Assembly (NCBI RefSeq): GCF_014698935.1
Contig: NZ_JACVMN010000001.1
Coordinates: forward strand, 434,001-498,000
DNA: 64,000 bases
Reading direction: 5' to 3'
DNA from: Flagellimonas sp. S3867
Lineage (GTDB): Bacteria; Bacteroidota; Bacteroidia; Flavobacteriales; Flavobacteriaceae
Numbering within the stretch: the stretch's first letter is position 1; each line of letters opens with the position of its first letter. A model generated the notes under the pieces. It worked only from the letters and a program-made list of their open reading frames with translations, was not told where the DNA came from and searched no databases. The position numbers were made by a program, and so were the translations under genes. Positions 1-8,420 of the stretch are shown piece by piece.

Positions 1-2
1 AA

Positions 3-305
3 GGAAATGCCGGACAAACCAACTATGCCGCGTCCAAAGCAGGGATGATAGGTTTTACCAAATCCGTGGCTTTAGAACTGGGATCACGAAACATTCGTTG
101 CAATGCCATAGCACCTGGGTTTATCGAAACTGAAATGACAGATAAACTCGATGAGAAAACTGTCCAGGGTTGGCGAGATGCCATTCCATTGAAAAGAGGA
201 GGAAGTCCAGAAGATGTAGCCAACGCATGTATATTCTTGGCCTCTGACCTTTCGGCTTATGTTACGGGACAAGTGCTTAATGTTGATGGTGGTATGTTAA
301 CCTAA
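3..305 (+). CDS. fabG: 3-oxoacyl-ACP reductase-like SDR, 5'-truncated by window edge
   Basis: This is the C-terminal ~100 residues of a classical short-chain dehydrogenase. The reading frame is open from the first bases, so the start lies outside the window. Visible SDR features are the catalytic YxxxK (YAASK at the start of the fragment), the [13 protein letters not shown] segment after the active site, and the C-terminal substrate/tetramer region ending [12 protein letters not shown]. Together these are characteristic of FabG, which reduces 3-oxoacyl-ACP with NADPH in fatty acid elongation in the cytoplasm. The next gene starts 6 bases after the stop. FabG assignment is strong by motif, but other SDRs share these motifs. 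Confidence 0.9.
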   Translation, partial: GNAGQTNYAASKAGMIGFTKSVALELGSRNIRCNAIAPGFIETEMTDKLDEKTVQGWRDAIPLKRGGSPEDVANACIFLASDLSAYVTGQVLNVDGGMLT

Positions 306-311
306 CAGTGA

Positions 312-2342
312 ATGGAAATACGTACGGTGCTCTTGATTCTTTTGGCTGTTCTTGCAGCTTTTGTCATCGTATATTATCAATATTTCTATAAAAATAAGAG
401 AAAAGGTCAATTCTATACAGTATTGGCAGTATTGCGTTTTTGTACGCTCCTAAGCGTATTTGTAGTATTGGTGAACCCCAAATTCATCAAGAAGGAGTAC
501 TTTTTGGAAAAAGCCAACTTGGTCATCTTAACCGATAACTCTTCATCAATTGAACTCGGCGGTAGAGAGCAACTTGCGAATATCATTAGTTCCATCACTG
601 GCAATAGCGATCTAAAAGAACGGTTCAGCATAGAACAATACACCTTTGCTTCGCAATTAGCGCAAAGCGACTCCTTAAACTTTCATGGAACAAACACGAA
701 TATTGCCAACGCAATTTCAAAAATTGATGAGATTTATGCTAGTGGGGCCAGTACGATTTTATTGTTTACTGACGGAAATCAAACATTGGGAAGAGATTAT
801 GAATTTCTGAATTTGGGTGAAAACATTTCGGTGCATCCCGTTGTAGTGGGAGATACGACCCAATATGAGGATATTTCAATCGGATTGGTGAATAGCAACA
901 CCTATGCCTTTTTAAAGAATAAGTTCCCCGTAGAAGTTGCTGTAAACTATACAGGAAACAGAACTATTTCCAAGACCATTAGTATTTCCCTTGATGGAAT
1001 TACCAAGTTTAGACAAAAGTTGAATTTTGGAAGTAATGAAAACAGTAAGATCATAAATGCTGTATTGGAAGCGGAATCCGTGGGAGTTAAAAGCATTGTT
1101 GTTCAAGTAGAAACCCTATCAACAGAAAAGAATACGTTCAATAATAGAAAAGAAATTGCTGTTGAAGTCATAGACGAAAAAACCACGGTCACAATAGTTT
1201 CAGAAATCTCGCATCCAGATATTGGAGCTTTTAAAAAATCCATTGAGACCAACGAGCAACGTGTGGTCAATATTAAAAAACCGAGTGAAGCTTTAAACGG
1301 AAATGATGAAACTGACCTATTTATATTATACCAACCAACGAGCAGGTTCAAGCCCATATATGATTATCTAAATAAAAGGGGAACCAGCACCCTTACAGTT
1401 ACCGGACCCAAAACCAATTGGAGTTTTCTAAATAGTGTACAAACCAGTTTTTTCAAAGAAAACTTCAATCAACCAGAAGAAATAGAGCCGGTATTGAACA
1501 CCGCGTTCGATGCATTCGGACTTTCTGATTTTTCTATGGATAATTTCCCTCCCCTAGAAAGTAATTTGGGTGATATTGATTTAAAGATTGACAGTGATAT
1601 TTTGGTTCATCAAAAAATTAGGGGAGTAGATTTGGATAAGCCCTTATTTGCCGTGTTAGAAGATGCATCAAAAAGAGAAGCAGTTTTATTTGGCGAGAAT
1701 ATTTGGAGATGGAGGGCTCAAACCTACCGAAATACCCAAAGTTTCAATGAATTCGATGAATTTATGGGCAAACTTATGGTGTATCTGACCAGTAATGGCA
1801 GAAAGAGCAGATTGGAATTGGATTACAAGCTAATTTTTGAAAATTCAAGTGAGGCAAAGATTCGAGCATATAGTTTTGACGAAAGCTTCAGTTTCGATTC
1901 AAATTCAACCCTAATTCTTAAATGCAGCTCCAAAGATGGTAACTTTGTACGCGAATTGCCAATGTTATTGAGGGGTAACTACTTTGAAGCCGACCTTAGT
2001 GATTTTCCGGCTGGGGAATATACATTTACGGTCACCAAACAGGGAGAAAACAGCAAACGCTCCGGTACATTTAAAATTCTTGAATTCAATCCAGAAAAAT
2101 TGATGATTTCTGCGAATTATCAAAAACTACATCGACTAGCGGAAAAAGCAAATGGCGAAGTTTTTTATATGGATAAAATGAATTCTTTGGTTGATAAACT
2201 GAACACTTCCAATCAATTTATTCCTATACAAAAGAGCAGACAAAATGTCGTATCTTTAATCGATTTTCGAATCTTACTCGGATTAGTTGTTTTGACCCTC
2301 TCATTAGAATGGTTTATCAGAAAATTTAACGGATTAATATAA
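312..2342 (+). CDS. Membrane-anchored VWA-like protein, function unknown
   Basis: The 676-residue protein has two hydrophobic segments near the N-terminus (about residues 5-21 and 37-57), a long extracytoplasmic region and a C-terminal membrane segment (about 650-668). The region after the second helix resembles a von Willebrand A fold. LVILTDNSSSIE gives a partial DxSxS metal-binding motif at about residue 70, and TILLFTDGNQ matches a later VWA strand. Proteins of this layout, relatives of the Bat (Bacteroides aerotolerance) membrane proteins, are common and uncharacterised in Bacteroidota. It lies 6 bases after the fabG stop and 10 before the prohibitin-family gene, so the three are probably cotranscribed. 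No enzymatic function can be assigned. Confidence 0.75.
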   Translation: MEIRTVLLILLAVLAAFVIVYYQYFYKNKRKGQFYTVLAVLRFCTLLSVFVVLVNPKFIKKEYFLEKANLVILTDNSSSIELGGREQLANIISSITGNSDLKERFSIEQYTFASQLAQSDSLNFHGTNTNIANAISKIDEIYASGASTILLFTDGNQTLGRDYEFLNLGENISVHPVVVGDTTQYEDISIGLVNSNTYAFLKNKFPVEVAVNYTGNRTISKTISISLDGITKFRQKLNFGSNENSKIINAVLEAESVGVKSIVVQVETLSTEKNTFNNRKEIAVEVIDEKTTVTIVSEISHPDIGAFKKSIETNEQRVVNIKKPSEALNGNDETDLFILYQPTSRFKPIYDYLNKRGTSTLTVTGPKTNWSFLNSVQTSFFKENFNQPEEIEPVLNTAFDAFGLSDFSMDNFPPLESNLGDIDLKIDSDILVHQKIRGVDLDKPLFAVLEDASKREAVLFGENIWRWRAQTYRNTQSFNEFDEFMGKLMVYLTSNGRKSRLELDYKLIFENSSEAKIRAYSFDESFSFDSNSTLILKCSSKDGNFVRELPMLLRGNYFEADLSDFPAGEYTFTVTKQGENSKRSGTFKILEFNPEKLMISANYQKLHRLAEKANGEVFYMDKMNSLVDKLNTSNQFIPIQKSRQNVVSLIDFRILLGLVVLTLSLEWFIRKFNGLI

Positions 2343-2352
2343 AATAAAACTC

Positions 2353-3168
2353 ATGGATAGATTACCAAAAATTGCATTACCAGTAATAGTGGCCATAATT
2401 ATTGCTGTAATATTAATTTCTAAATCAGCAATTACTATTGGCTCTGGTGAAGCAGGTGTGCTTTACAAAACTTTTGGAGGCGGTGTTGTAACAGATAAAG
2501 CTGCTTTAGGGGAAGGTTTTCATTTAGTGGCTCCTTGGAACAAAGTATATGTTTATGAAGTTAGACAGCAAGAGGTTTTTGAAAAAATGCAAGTACTTTC
2601 TTCCAATGGTTTAGAAATAAAACTTGACGCATCGGCATGGTTTCAACCAAAATTTGAAGATTTGGGAAGATTACACCAAGAAAAAGGAGAATCTTATGTA
2701 GATCGCATATTGTTGCCTACCATTCGTTCCGCTGCCAGAAGTGTGGTAGGGAGATATACTCCAGAACAATTGTATTCGAGCAAAAGGGATGCTATTCAAC
2801 AAGAAATCTTTGAAGAGACAAAGAAAATTGTAGATGGCCAATACATTCAATTGAACGAGGTGCTTGTAAGGGATGTTACGCTTCCACCAACAATCAAAGA
2901 GGCAATTGAGAGGAAATTAAAGCAGGAACAAGAATCATTGGAATATGAATTTAGACTTGTTACCGCAAAGAAAGAAGCGGAAAAAGTAACTATTGAAGCT
3001 CAAGGTAAAGCCGATGCCAACCGTATTTTAAGTGCTTCCTTGACTGATAAAATACTTCAAGATAAAGGAATAGATGCTACTTTGGAGCTTTCTAAATCAC
3101 CAAATTCAAAAGTTGTCATTGTTGGCAGCGGTGATTCTGGTCTACCTTTGATTTTGGGAAATAACTAA
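2353..3168 (+). CDS. Prohibitin-family SPFH/Band 7 protein
   Basis: The 271-residue protein has one N-terminal membrane segment (about residues 7-24), a Band 7/SPFH domain (about 25-190; GEAGVLYKTFGGG and RSVVGRYTPEQLYSSKRDAI are typical of prohibitins), and a charged coiled-coil stretch (about 185-225, EAEKVTIEAQGKADANRI). Prohibitin and HflK/C-type proteins form ring assemblies at membranes that scaffold proteases or organise membrane domains. Its role here is not visible. It is the last gene before the histidine operon promoter, in a short run with the preceding VWA-like gene. Length and domain order match bacterial prohibitin homologues. Confidence 0.88.
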   Translation: MDRLPKIALPVIVAIIIAVILISKSAITIGSGEAGVLYKTFGGGVVTDKAALGEGFHLVAPWNKVYVYEVRQQEVFEKMQVLSSNGLEIKLDASAWFQPKFEDLGRLHQEKGESYVDRILLPTIRSAARSVVGRYTPEQLYSSKRDAIQQEIFEETKKIVDGQYIQLNEVLVRDVTLPPTIKEAIERKLKQEQESLEYEFRLVTAKKEAEKVTIEAQGKADANRILSASLTDKILQDKGIDATLELSKSPNSKVVIVGSGDSGLPLILGNN

Positions 3169-3178
3169 ATTGTGTTTT

Positions 3179-3206
3179 TTTGATATAAAAATATATTCTA
3201 CTTTTG
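3179..3206 (+). promoter_or_regulatory. Probable his operon promoter (Bacteroidota type)
   Basis: TACTTTTG at 3199-3206 matches the Bacteroidota -7 box TAnnTTTG. A TTTG at 3179-3182 could be the -33 element, with a 16-base spacer that is slightly short for this class. The predicted start of transcription, a few bases after 3206, falls just before the His-rich leader ATG at 3215. That leaves almost no 5' untranslated region. This is inferred from pattern matching and position only. Confidence 0.55.
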
Positions 3207-3214
3207 AAGTCGTA

Positions 3215-3271
3215 ATGAAAAACAAAAACACACATCACCACCATTTTTATACTTGCCCTCAAGCGAGATAG
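3215..3271 (+). CDS. hisL: Histidine operon leader peptide (HisL-like)
   Basis: This 18-codon ORF reads MKNKNTHHHHFYTCPQAR and then TAG. The run of four consecutive His codons immediately upstream of a terminator and hisG is the hallmark of an attenuation leader peptide. The E. coli HisL has seven His in a row but is otherwise different. No Shine-Dalgarno sequence is visible, and the ATG lies 9 bases after the putative -7 box, so the mRNA may be leaderless or nearly so. The peptide itself probably has no function beyond being translated. Confidence 0.88.
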   Translation: MKNKNTHHHHFYTCPQAR

Positions 3272-3301
3272 AAATGTATTGTTGTTTGTAAAACATATTC
3301 T

Positions 3302-3335
3302 AACCCGTTTGAGAAATCAAACGGGTTTTGTTTTT
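3302..3335 (+). terminator. Attenuator terminator hairpin upstream of hisG
   Basis: Arms AACCCGTTTGA (3302-3312) and TCAAACGGGTT (3317-3327) are perfectly complementary around a GAAA tetraloop. A T-rich tract (TTTTGTTTTT, 3326-3335) follows. It sits 31 bases after the leader-peptide stop and 38 bases before hisG. That placement makes it a conditional rather than operon-end terminator. Confidence 0.9.
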
Positions 3336-3373
3336 AATGCCGTTTTGGTTTCCGAACAAAAATTAAAAGTAAA

Positions 3374-4231
3374 ATGACAAAGATTCGCATTGCAGTTCAA
3401 AAAAGTGGACGTTTAAACGAAGATTCCCTGAAGATGCTAAAGGACTGCGGCATATCCATAGATAACGGTAAGGATCAGCTAAAGGCCACAGCTAGAAATT
3501 TTCCGTTGGAGGTGTTTTACCTTCGAAATGGTGACATCCCGCAATACCTAAAGGACGGGGTGGTAGACATTGCCATAATCGGAGAAAACGTTTTGATTGA
3601 GAAGGGCAATGATATCTCAATTGTAGAAAGACTGAATTTTTCCAAGTGCAAGGTTTCGCTTGCCATTCCAAAATCCGTAGCATATAATTCAATAAAAGAC
3701 TTCCAAGGTAAACGCATTGCTACTTCTTACCCTAATACGGTCAAAGAATATTTTAAAAAGAAAGGTGTAAACGCGGACTTGCACATAATTAATGGTTCTG
3801 TGGAAATAGCCCCCAACATTGGTTTGGCGGATGGAATCTGCGATATTGTTTCCAGTGGAAGTACACTTTTTAAAAATAATTTGAAAGAAGTAGAGGTTAT
3901 TTTGAAAAGTGAGGCGGTACTCGCGGTGTCGCCAAAAATATCAGAAGAGCAAAGAGAAACTCTTGAAAAACTTCAGTTTCGAATTAAGTCGGTATTGCAA
4001 GCGAGGCAAAACAAATATGTATTGCTGAATGCTCCAAATGAAAAATTGGATGAAATTATCTCAATTCTACCTGGAATGCGAAGCCCTACGGTGTTGCCGT
4101 TGGCAGAAGAAGGATGGAGTTCCGTCCACACAGTTATAAATCGCGACACTTTTTGGGAAGTGATTGACGAATTGAAACAGGCTGGAGCCGAAGGAATTTT
4201 GGTTTGTCCAATCGAAAAAATGGTATTGTAA
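3374..4231 (+). CDS. hisG: ATP phosphoribosyltransferase, long (hexameric) form
   Basis: HisG catalyses the first step of histidine synthesis, joining ATP and PRPP to give phosphoribosyl-ATP. At 285 residues it is the long form. The catalytic periplasmic-binding-like domain covers about 1-210, with the PRPP-binding stretch GICDIVSSGSTLFKNN at about 155-170. The C-terminal ~75 residues form the ACT-like regulatory domain that binds histidine for feedback inhibition, so HisZ is not expected. The start at 3374 gives the canonical N-terminus (MTKIRIAVQKSGRL). It is the first structural gene after the attenuator and its stop overlaps the hisD start (TAATG). Confidence 0.97.
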   Translation: MTKIRIAVQKSGRLNEDSLKMLKDCGISIDNGKDQLKATARNFPLEVFYLRNGDIPQYLKDGVVDIAIIGENVLIEKGNDISIVERLNFSKCKVSLAIPKSVAYNSIKDFQGKRIATSYPNTVKEYFKKKGVNADLHIINGSVEIAPNIGLADGICDIVSSGSTLFKNNLKEVEVILKSEAVLAVSPKISEEQRETLEKLQFRIKSVLQARQNKYVLLNAPNEKLDEIISILPGMRSPTVLPLAEEGWSSVHTVINRDTFWEVIDELKQAGAEGILVCPIEKMVL

Positions 4232-5520
4232 TGCAGCGTATTGAATATCCACAGCGAGAAAATTGGTCTACGTTTTTAAAACGGCCCACACAAACTGTTT
4301 CCGATATTGAAAGCACGGTCAATTCAATTTTTGAAGAAGTCAAAACCGGTGGTGACTCTGTTGTGGCCAACTATACCGAAAAATTTGACAGGGTCAAGTT
4401 GAATTCTTTTGCGGTTTCCAAGAATGAATTAAAAGGAGCGTCCGAACAAGTATCTGATGATTTGAAACAGGCGATTGCCTTGGCCAAAAACAATATTGAA
4501 AAGTTTCACGTTGCCCAAAAAACTGAAAAAGTTGAAGTTGAAACCCTGCCCGGGGTGTTGTGTTGGCAAGAAAAACGGCCAATCCAAAAAGTAGGGTTGT
4601 ACATTCCCGGAGGAACAGCACCCTTATTTTCCACCATTTTAATGTTAGCTATTCCTGCTAAACTAGCCGGTTGTAAGGAAATAATCTTATGCACACCCCC
4701 GGACAGCAATGGAAAAATCAATCCTACCATTTTGTATGTCGCTAACCTTTGCGGAGTAACCGAGGTATTCAAAGTTGGAGGCATCCAAGCCATAGCGGCA
4801 ATGACGTTTGGAACCGAAACTATCCCAAATGTCTTCAAAATTTTTGGCCCGGGGAATCAATATGTAACCGTTGCAAAACAATTGGCAACAAAATATGGTG
4901 TTGCTATTGATATGCCAGCGGGGCCCAGCGAATTGCTGGTCGTTGCTGATGATTCGGCTGAGCCGTCCTTTGTAGCTTCAGATTTGTTGAGCCAGGCTGA
5001 ACATGGAGGCGATAGTCAAGTAATTTTGGTATCTAAATCTGTAAGCTTGCTCAATGCAGTGGAAAAGGAAATTATGGAGCAGATAGCAGTGCTTCCGCGC
5101 AAAGAAATTGCGGAAAAGGCTATTGCCAATAGTAAACTGATTTTGGTTGAAAATGACAGCACCGCAGTTGATTTGATTAACGAGTATGGTCCTGAGCATT
5201 ACATCATCTGCGTGGAAAACGAAGATTTTTATTTGAACAACATCCAAAATGCAGGCTCCGTGTTCATCGGAAATTATACCTCGGAAAGCGCTGGAGATTA
5301 TGCCTCTGGCACCAATCATACCTTACCCACAAATGGTTATGCAAAACAATATAGCGGCGTTAATCTGGATAGTTTTATGAAGAGCATGACATTTCAGAAA
5401 ATCAATAAGAACGGAATTGAGAATATTGGGAGGGCAGTTGAGTTAATGGCGGATGCCGAAGGTTTACAGGCACATAAAAATGCCATGACTTTGCGATTAA
5501 AAAGTATAGAAAAGAATTAA
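4231..5520 (+). CDS. hisD: Histidinol dehydrogenase
   Basis: HisD performs the last two oxidations of the pathway, L-histidinol to L-histidine, with two NAD+ and a zinc ion. The 429-residue length from the chosen start is standard. Family motifs are visible in order: YIPGGTAPLFST, FGPGNQYVTVAKQ, AGPSELLVVAD, the zinc/catalytic region SQAEHGGDSQ, and SAGDYASGTNHTLPT. An upstream in-frame ATG at 4204 lies inside hisG and would add nine unlikely residues. The ATG at 4231 overlaps the hisG TAA by one base, an arrangement used repeatedly in this operon and favouring translational coupling. Confidence 0.96.
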   Translation: MQRIEYPQRENWSTFLKRPTQTVSDIESTVNSIFEEVKTGGDSVVANYTEKFDRVKLNSFAVSKNELKGASEQVSDDLKQAIALAKNNIEKFHVAQKTEKVEVETLPGVLCWQEKRPIQKVGLYIPGGTAPLFSTILMLAIPAKLAGCKEIILCTPPDSNGKINPTILYVANLCGVTEVFKVGGIQAIAAMTFGTETIPNVFKIFGPGNQYVTVAKQLATKYGVAIDMPAGPSELLVVADDSAEPSFVASDLLSQAEHGGDSQVILVSKSVSLLNAVEKEIMEQIAVLPRKEIAEKAIANSKLILVENDSTAVDLINEYGPEHYIICVENEDFYLNNIQNAGSVFIGNYTSESAGDYASGTNHTLPTNGYAKQYSGVNLDSFMKSMTFQKINKNGIENIGRAVELMADAEGLQAHKNAMTLRLKSIEKN

Positions 5521-5546
5521 ATGTCAGGTCGAGCGCAGTCGAGACC
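5521..5546. repeat. REP-like palindromic element between hisD and hisC
   Basis: The only sizeable gap among the first four his genes (35 bases) contains GGTCGAGCGCAGTCGAGACC (5527-5546). It has TCGA boxes on both sides of GCGCAG and can fold into a small hairpin, preceded by ATGTCA. The form TCGAGCGCAGTCGA resembles short dispersed elements often found between genes of Flavobacteriaceae. A related but degraded ATGTCACTTCGAG occurs in the gap after menB (about 36691-36703). Family membership is from memory and was not searched. Confidence 0.55.
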
Positions 5547-5555
5547 TAAACAAGG

Positions 5556-6602
5556 ATGAAAAATTTTGATTTAAACATATTGGTTCGGGAAACGGTAAAA
5601 GACCTAAAACCCTATTCTTCGGCAAGGGACGAATATGTGTCCGATGGCTCCGATATGATTTTCTTGGATGCCAATGAAAACCCATTTGAAAACGGTGTCA
5701 ATCGTTACCCTGACCCTCAACAAAGGAGTTTAAAGGCGATTTTGGCAAAGCAAAAAGGAGTTTTAGAAGAAAACACTCTATTGGGAAATGGAAGTGATGA
5801 AGTTTTGGATTTGATTTTCAGAGCTTTTTGTGAACCAGGTCAAGACAATATAATCACCATGCCGCCAACCTATGGCATGTACAAAGTGTTAAGTGGTATA
5901 AACGCCATTGAAAATAGGGAAGTTTTACTTACGCCAGATTATGAGTTGGACGTTCCAAGCATATTAAAGAATACGGGCACCAGGACAAAGTTGATGTTTA
6001 TATGCTCTCCCAACAATCCTACCGGCAATGCATTCTCAAAACAACATATTAAAGAATTATTAGATGCTTTTAAGGGTTTGATTGTGATTGATGAGGCTTA
6101 TATCGACTTTGCAGAACATGAAAGTTGGGTGACTTCCCTTGCGCAATACCCTAATTTATTGGTAACGCAAACACTGTCAAAAGCCTATGGGATGGCTGGT
6201 ATTCGATTGGGGATTTGTTATGCTTCCAAAGAGGTGATAGCCATCCTGAATAAAATAAAGCCGCCGTACAACGTAAATCAGTTGACCCAAGATAGAGCGC
6301 TTGATCGAGTAGTAGCTCCAAAACTTGTTGCAGCAGAAGTGGATAGAATTTTGACGGAACGAGATACACTTGTCAAAACCTTGAATAGATTATCATTTGT
6401 AGAAACGGTAAACCCAAGCGATGCGAATTTTGTATTGGTCAAGGTGGATAATGCGGATAAGCGATACAATGAATTATTAAAAGCACAAATTGTGGTTAGA
6501 AATAGGAGCAATCAACCGTTATGTGAGAATACCTTACGTTTTACTGTTGGCACTTCCGAAGAAAATGAAAAATTGATCACGATTTTAAAAGAAATGGAAT
6601 AA
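5556..6602 (+). CDS. hisC: Histidinol-phosphate aminotransferase
   Basis: This is a fold-type I PLP enzyme that transfers an amino group from glutamate to imidazole-acetol phosphate, giving histidinol phosphate. It has 348 residues, typical for HisC. Visible motifs are [11 protein letters not shown] near residue 40, SPNNPTGN at 151-158, IDEAYIDF at 178-185, and the PLP lysine K209 in [14 protein letters not shown]. An arginine-containing FTVGTSEEN near the C-terminus binds substrate carboxylate/phosphate in the family. Its TAA overlaps the ATG of hisB. It is separated from hisD only by the REP-like element. Confidence 0.96.
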   Translation: MKNFDLNILVRETVKDLKPYSSARDEYVSDGSDMIFLDANENPFENGVNRYPDPQQRSLKAILAKQKGVLEENTLLGNGSDEVLDLIFRAFCEPGQDNIITMPPTYGMYKVLSGINAIENREVLLTPDYELDVPSILKNTGTRTKLMFICSPNNPTGNAFSKQHIKELLDAFKGLIVIDEAYIDFAEHESWVTSLAQYPNLLVTQTLSKAYGMAGIRLGICYASKEVIAILNKIKPPYNVNQLTQDRALDRVVAPKLVAAEVDRILTERDTLVKTLNRLSFVETVNPSDANFVLVKVDNADKRYNELLKAQIVVRNRSNQPLCENTLRFTVGTSEENEKLITILKEME

Positions 6603-7738
6603 TGGGCAAAAAGGTACTTTTTATAGATCGGGATGGAACGATTATCAGGGAACCCGCCGATGAGCAGATAGATTCCTTCGAGAAACTGGAATTCTATTCA
6701 AAGGCATTCACTTTTTTAGGAAAAATAGCAAAGGAATTGGATTTCGAACTCGTCATGATTACCAATCAAGATGGTCTGGGAACAGAAGTTTATCCCGAGG
6801 AAACTTTTTGGCCTGTACATAATTTTATACTTAAATCCTTTGAAAATGAAGGAGTTGTTTTTGACGAGGTATTTATTGATAGAACTTTTGCAAAAGACAA
6901 TGCAGATACACGAAAGCCTGGTACAGGAATGCTCGCCGAATACTTTACCGAAGCTTATAACCTAAAGAGTTCGTTCGTAATTGGCGATCGATTGACCGAT
7001 ATTGAACTTGCCAAAAATTTAGGAGCAAAGGGAATTTTCATCAATGATGAAACCAACTTGGGAACGGATGAGATTACGGTTAAGCGTGCCGAGTTGGACA
7101 CTTATATTGCGTTGGAGAGCAATGATTGGGAAAAGATATATGAATTTTTAAAATTGGAATCCAGAGTTTCCAAAATTTCAAGGAAGACGAATGAAACTGA
7201 CATCATTATTAAACTTAATCTTGATGGAACAGGGAAGAGCAATATTGAAACAGGCTTATCCTTTTTTGACCATATGCTTGACCAATTGGCAAGACACGGC
7301 CAAATGGATCTGGAAATAAAAGTGAAGGGCGATTTGCAGGTAGATGAGCACCACACTATTGAAGATACGGCAATTGCGTTGGGAGAGGTATTCTCAAAAG
7401 CGTTAGGAAACAAACTAGGTATGGAGCGTTATGGTTTCTGTTTGCCTATGGATGATTGTCTTGCTCAAGTTGCTATCGATTTTGGTGGCAGGAATTGGTT
7501 GGTCTGGGATGCGGATTTTAAACGTGAAAAAGTGGGAGACATGCCGACCGAGATGTTTTTGCATTTTTTCAAATCGTTTTCAGATGGAGCGAAAGCAAAT
7601 TTAAATATCAAAGCGGAGGGCACCAATGAACACCATAAGATTGAAGCAATTTTCAAGGCATTTGCAAAATCCATAAAAATGGCCGTAAAGCGAGATCCGG
7701 ATAAAATGGTGTTGCCGTCAACCAAAGGAATGCTTTAG
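6602..7738 (+). CDS. hisB: Bifunctional histidinol-phosphatase / imidazoleglycerol-phosphate dehydratase
   Basis: This is a two-domain fusion of 378 residues. The N-terminal ~165 residues are a HAD phosphatase with the DxD nucleophile motif (D9 and D11 in [10 protein letters not shown]) and a later KNLGAKGIF segment; it dephosphorylates histidinol phosphate. The C-terminal domain (about 185-378) is the dehydratase. It shows the duplicated metal-binding histidine motifs [15 protein letters not shown] and [15 protein letters not shown], and [13 protein letters not shown]. The fusion is the same as in enterobacteria and is common in Bacteroidota. It is coupled to hisC by a one-base overlap. Confidence 0.96.
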   Translation: MGKKVLFIDRDGTIIREPADEQIDSFEKLEFYSKAFTFLGKIAKELDFELVMITNQDGLGTEVYPEETFWPVHNFILKSFENEGVVFDEVFIDRTFAKDNADTRKPGTGMLAEYFTEAYNLKSSFVIGDRLTDIELAKNLGAKGIFINDETNLGTDEITVKRAELDTYIALESNDWEKIYEFLKLESRVSKISRKTNETDIIIKLNLDGTGKSNIETGLSFFDHMLDQLARHGQMDLEIKVKGDLQVDEHHTIEDTAIALGEVFSKALGNKLGMERYGFCLPMDDCLAQVAIDFGGRNWLVWDADFKREKVGDMPTEMFLHFFKSFSDGAKANLNIKAEGTNEHHKIEAIFKAFAKSIKMAVKRDPDKMVLPSTKGML

Positions 7739-7781
7739 AAAGTATGAAATATGAAGTTTGAGGTGCGAAATAATCAATCCC

Positions 7782-7810
7782 ATTTGTGAAATTGGCGCAA
7801 TTCGTGTCAA
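7782..7810. repeat. Short dispersed repeat, copy 1 (hisB-hisH gap)
   Basis: This 29-base stretch begins ATTTGTG and ends AATTCGTGTCAA. A second copy with the same two ends and the same length lies at 12711-12739; by eye 24 of 29 positions agree. Both copies are in gaps between co-directional genes and neither is coding. The gap here (7739-7835) is the longest inside the his operon. Confidence 0.6.
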
Positions 7811-7835
7811 TGCAAAAAAATTAGAAAGGCATAAA

Positions 7836-8420
7836 GTGAAAATAGTTATAATCGATTACGGAGCGGGTAACATCCAAAGCATCAAGTTTGCCATAAGGCG
7901 TTTGGGGTACGATGCCGTATTGAGTGATAAGGTCGAAGAAATCCAAAATGCGGATAAAGTTATATTTCCCGGGGTAGGCGAGGCCAGTTCCGCAATGCAA
8001 AAACTTAGGGTCAGTGGGTTGGACAAGCTTGTTCCTGAACTAAGGCAACCCGTTTTGGGCATTTGTTTAGGCATGCAGCTGATGTGCAACTCATCCGAAG
8101 AGGGAAATACAGATGGCCTTGGTATTTTTGATTTGGATGTGGTGAGATTCCCAAACACGGTCAAAGTGCCACAAATAGGATGGAATCAAATTGAGGATTT
8201 AAAATCGGACCTATTCAAAGAAGTTCAGGATAAATCATACATCTATTTAGTGCACAGTTTTTATGCCCCCAAAGGAGAAAATACGATTGCGGTGAGTGAG
8301 TATGCCTTACCCTATAGTGCGGCTTTGCAAAAAAATAATTTTTATGGAACGCAGTTCCACCCTGAGAAAAGTGGGATGGTGGGCGAAAGAATTTTACAGA
8401 ATTTTCTAGATCTGGCGTAA
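7836..8420 (+). CDS. hisH: Imidazole glycerol phosphate synthase, glutaminase subunit
   Basis: HisH hydrolyses glutamine and channels ammonia to HisF. It is a class I glutamine amidotransferase with the nucleophile C77 in PVLGICLGMQLM and the catalytic H175/E177 in TQFHPEKSG. The start is taken as GTG at 7836, preceded by GAAAGG seven bases upstream. This gives the family N-terminus (VKIVIIDYGAGNI) and 194 residues. An in-frame ATG at 7758 would add 26 residues that match nothing in HisH and would include the dispersed repeat in the coding region. The stop overlaps the following GNAT gene by one base. Confidence 0.95.
   Translation: MKIVIIDYGAGNIQSIKFAIRRLGYDAVLSDKVEEIQNADKVIFPGVGEASSAMQKLRVSGLDKLVPELRQPVLGICLGMQLMCNSSEEGNTDGLGIFDLDVVRFPNTVKVPQIGWNQIEDLKSDLFKEVQDKSYIYLVHSFYAPKGENTIAVSEYALPYSAALQKNNFYGTQFHPEKSGMVGERILQNFLDLA

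Larger units (their letters stand above)
3207..3335 (+). promoter_or_regulatory. Histidine operon leader RNA (attenuator region)
   Basis: This region combines a His-codon-rich leader ORF with two mutually exclusive structures. A: 3258-3265 (CTCAAGCG) can pair with 3306-3313 (CGTTTGAG), eight pairs with one G-U, as an antiterminator. B: 3302-3312 pairs with 3317-3327 as a terminator. The four His codons (3233-3244) lie just upstream of strand 3258-3265. A ribosome stalled for His-tRNA would leave that strand free to form the antiterminator, while a ribosome reaching the stop at 3269-3271 would mask it. This is the logic of classical his attenuation. The pairing is read directly from the sequence; regulation is inferred. 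Confidence 0.85.

Noticed and set aside
7758..7835. ATG start for hisH at 7758
   Set aside because: It adds 26 residues with no HisH similarity and reads through the dispersed repeat; GTG 7836 gives the exact family N-terminus.
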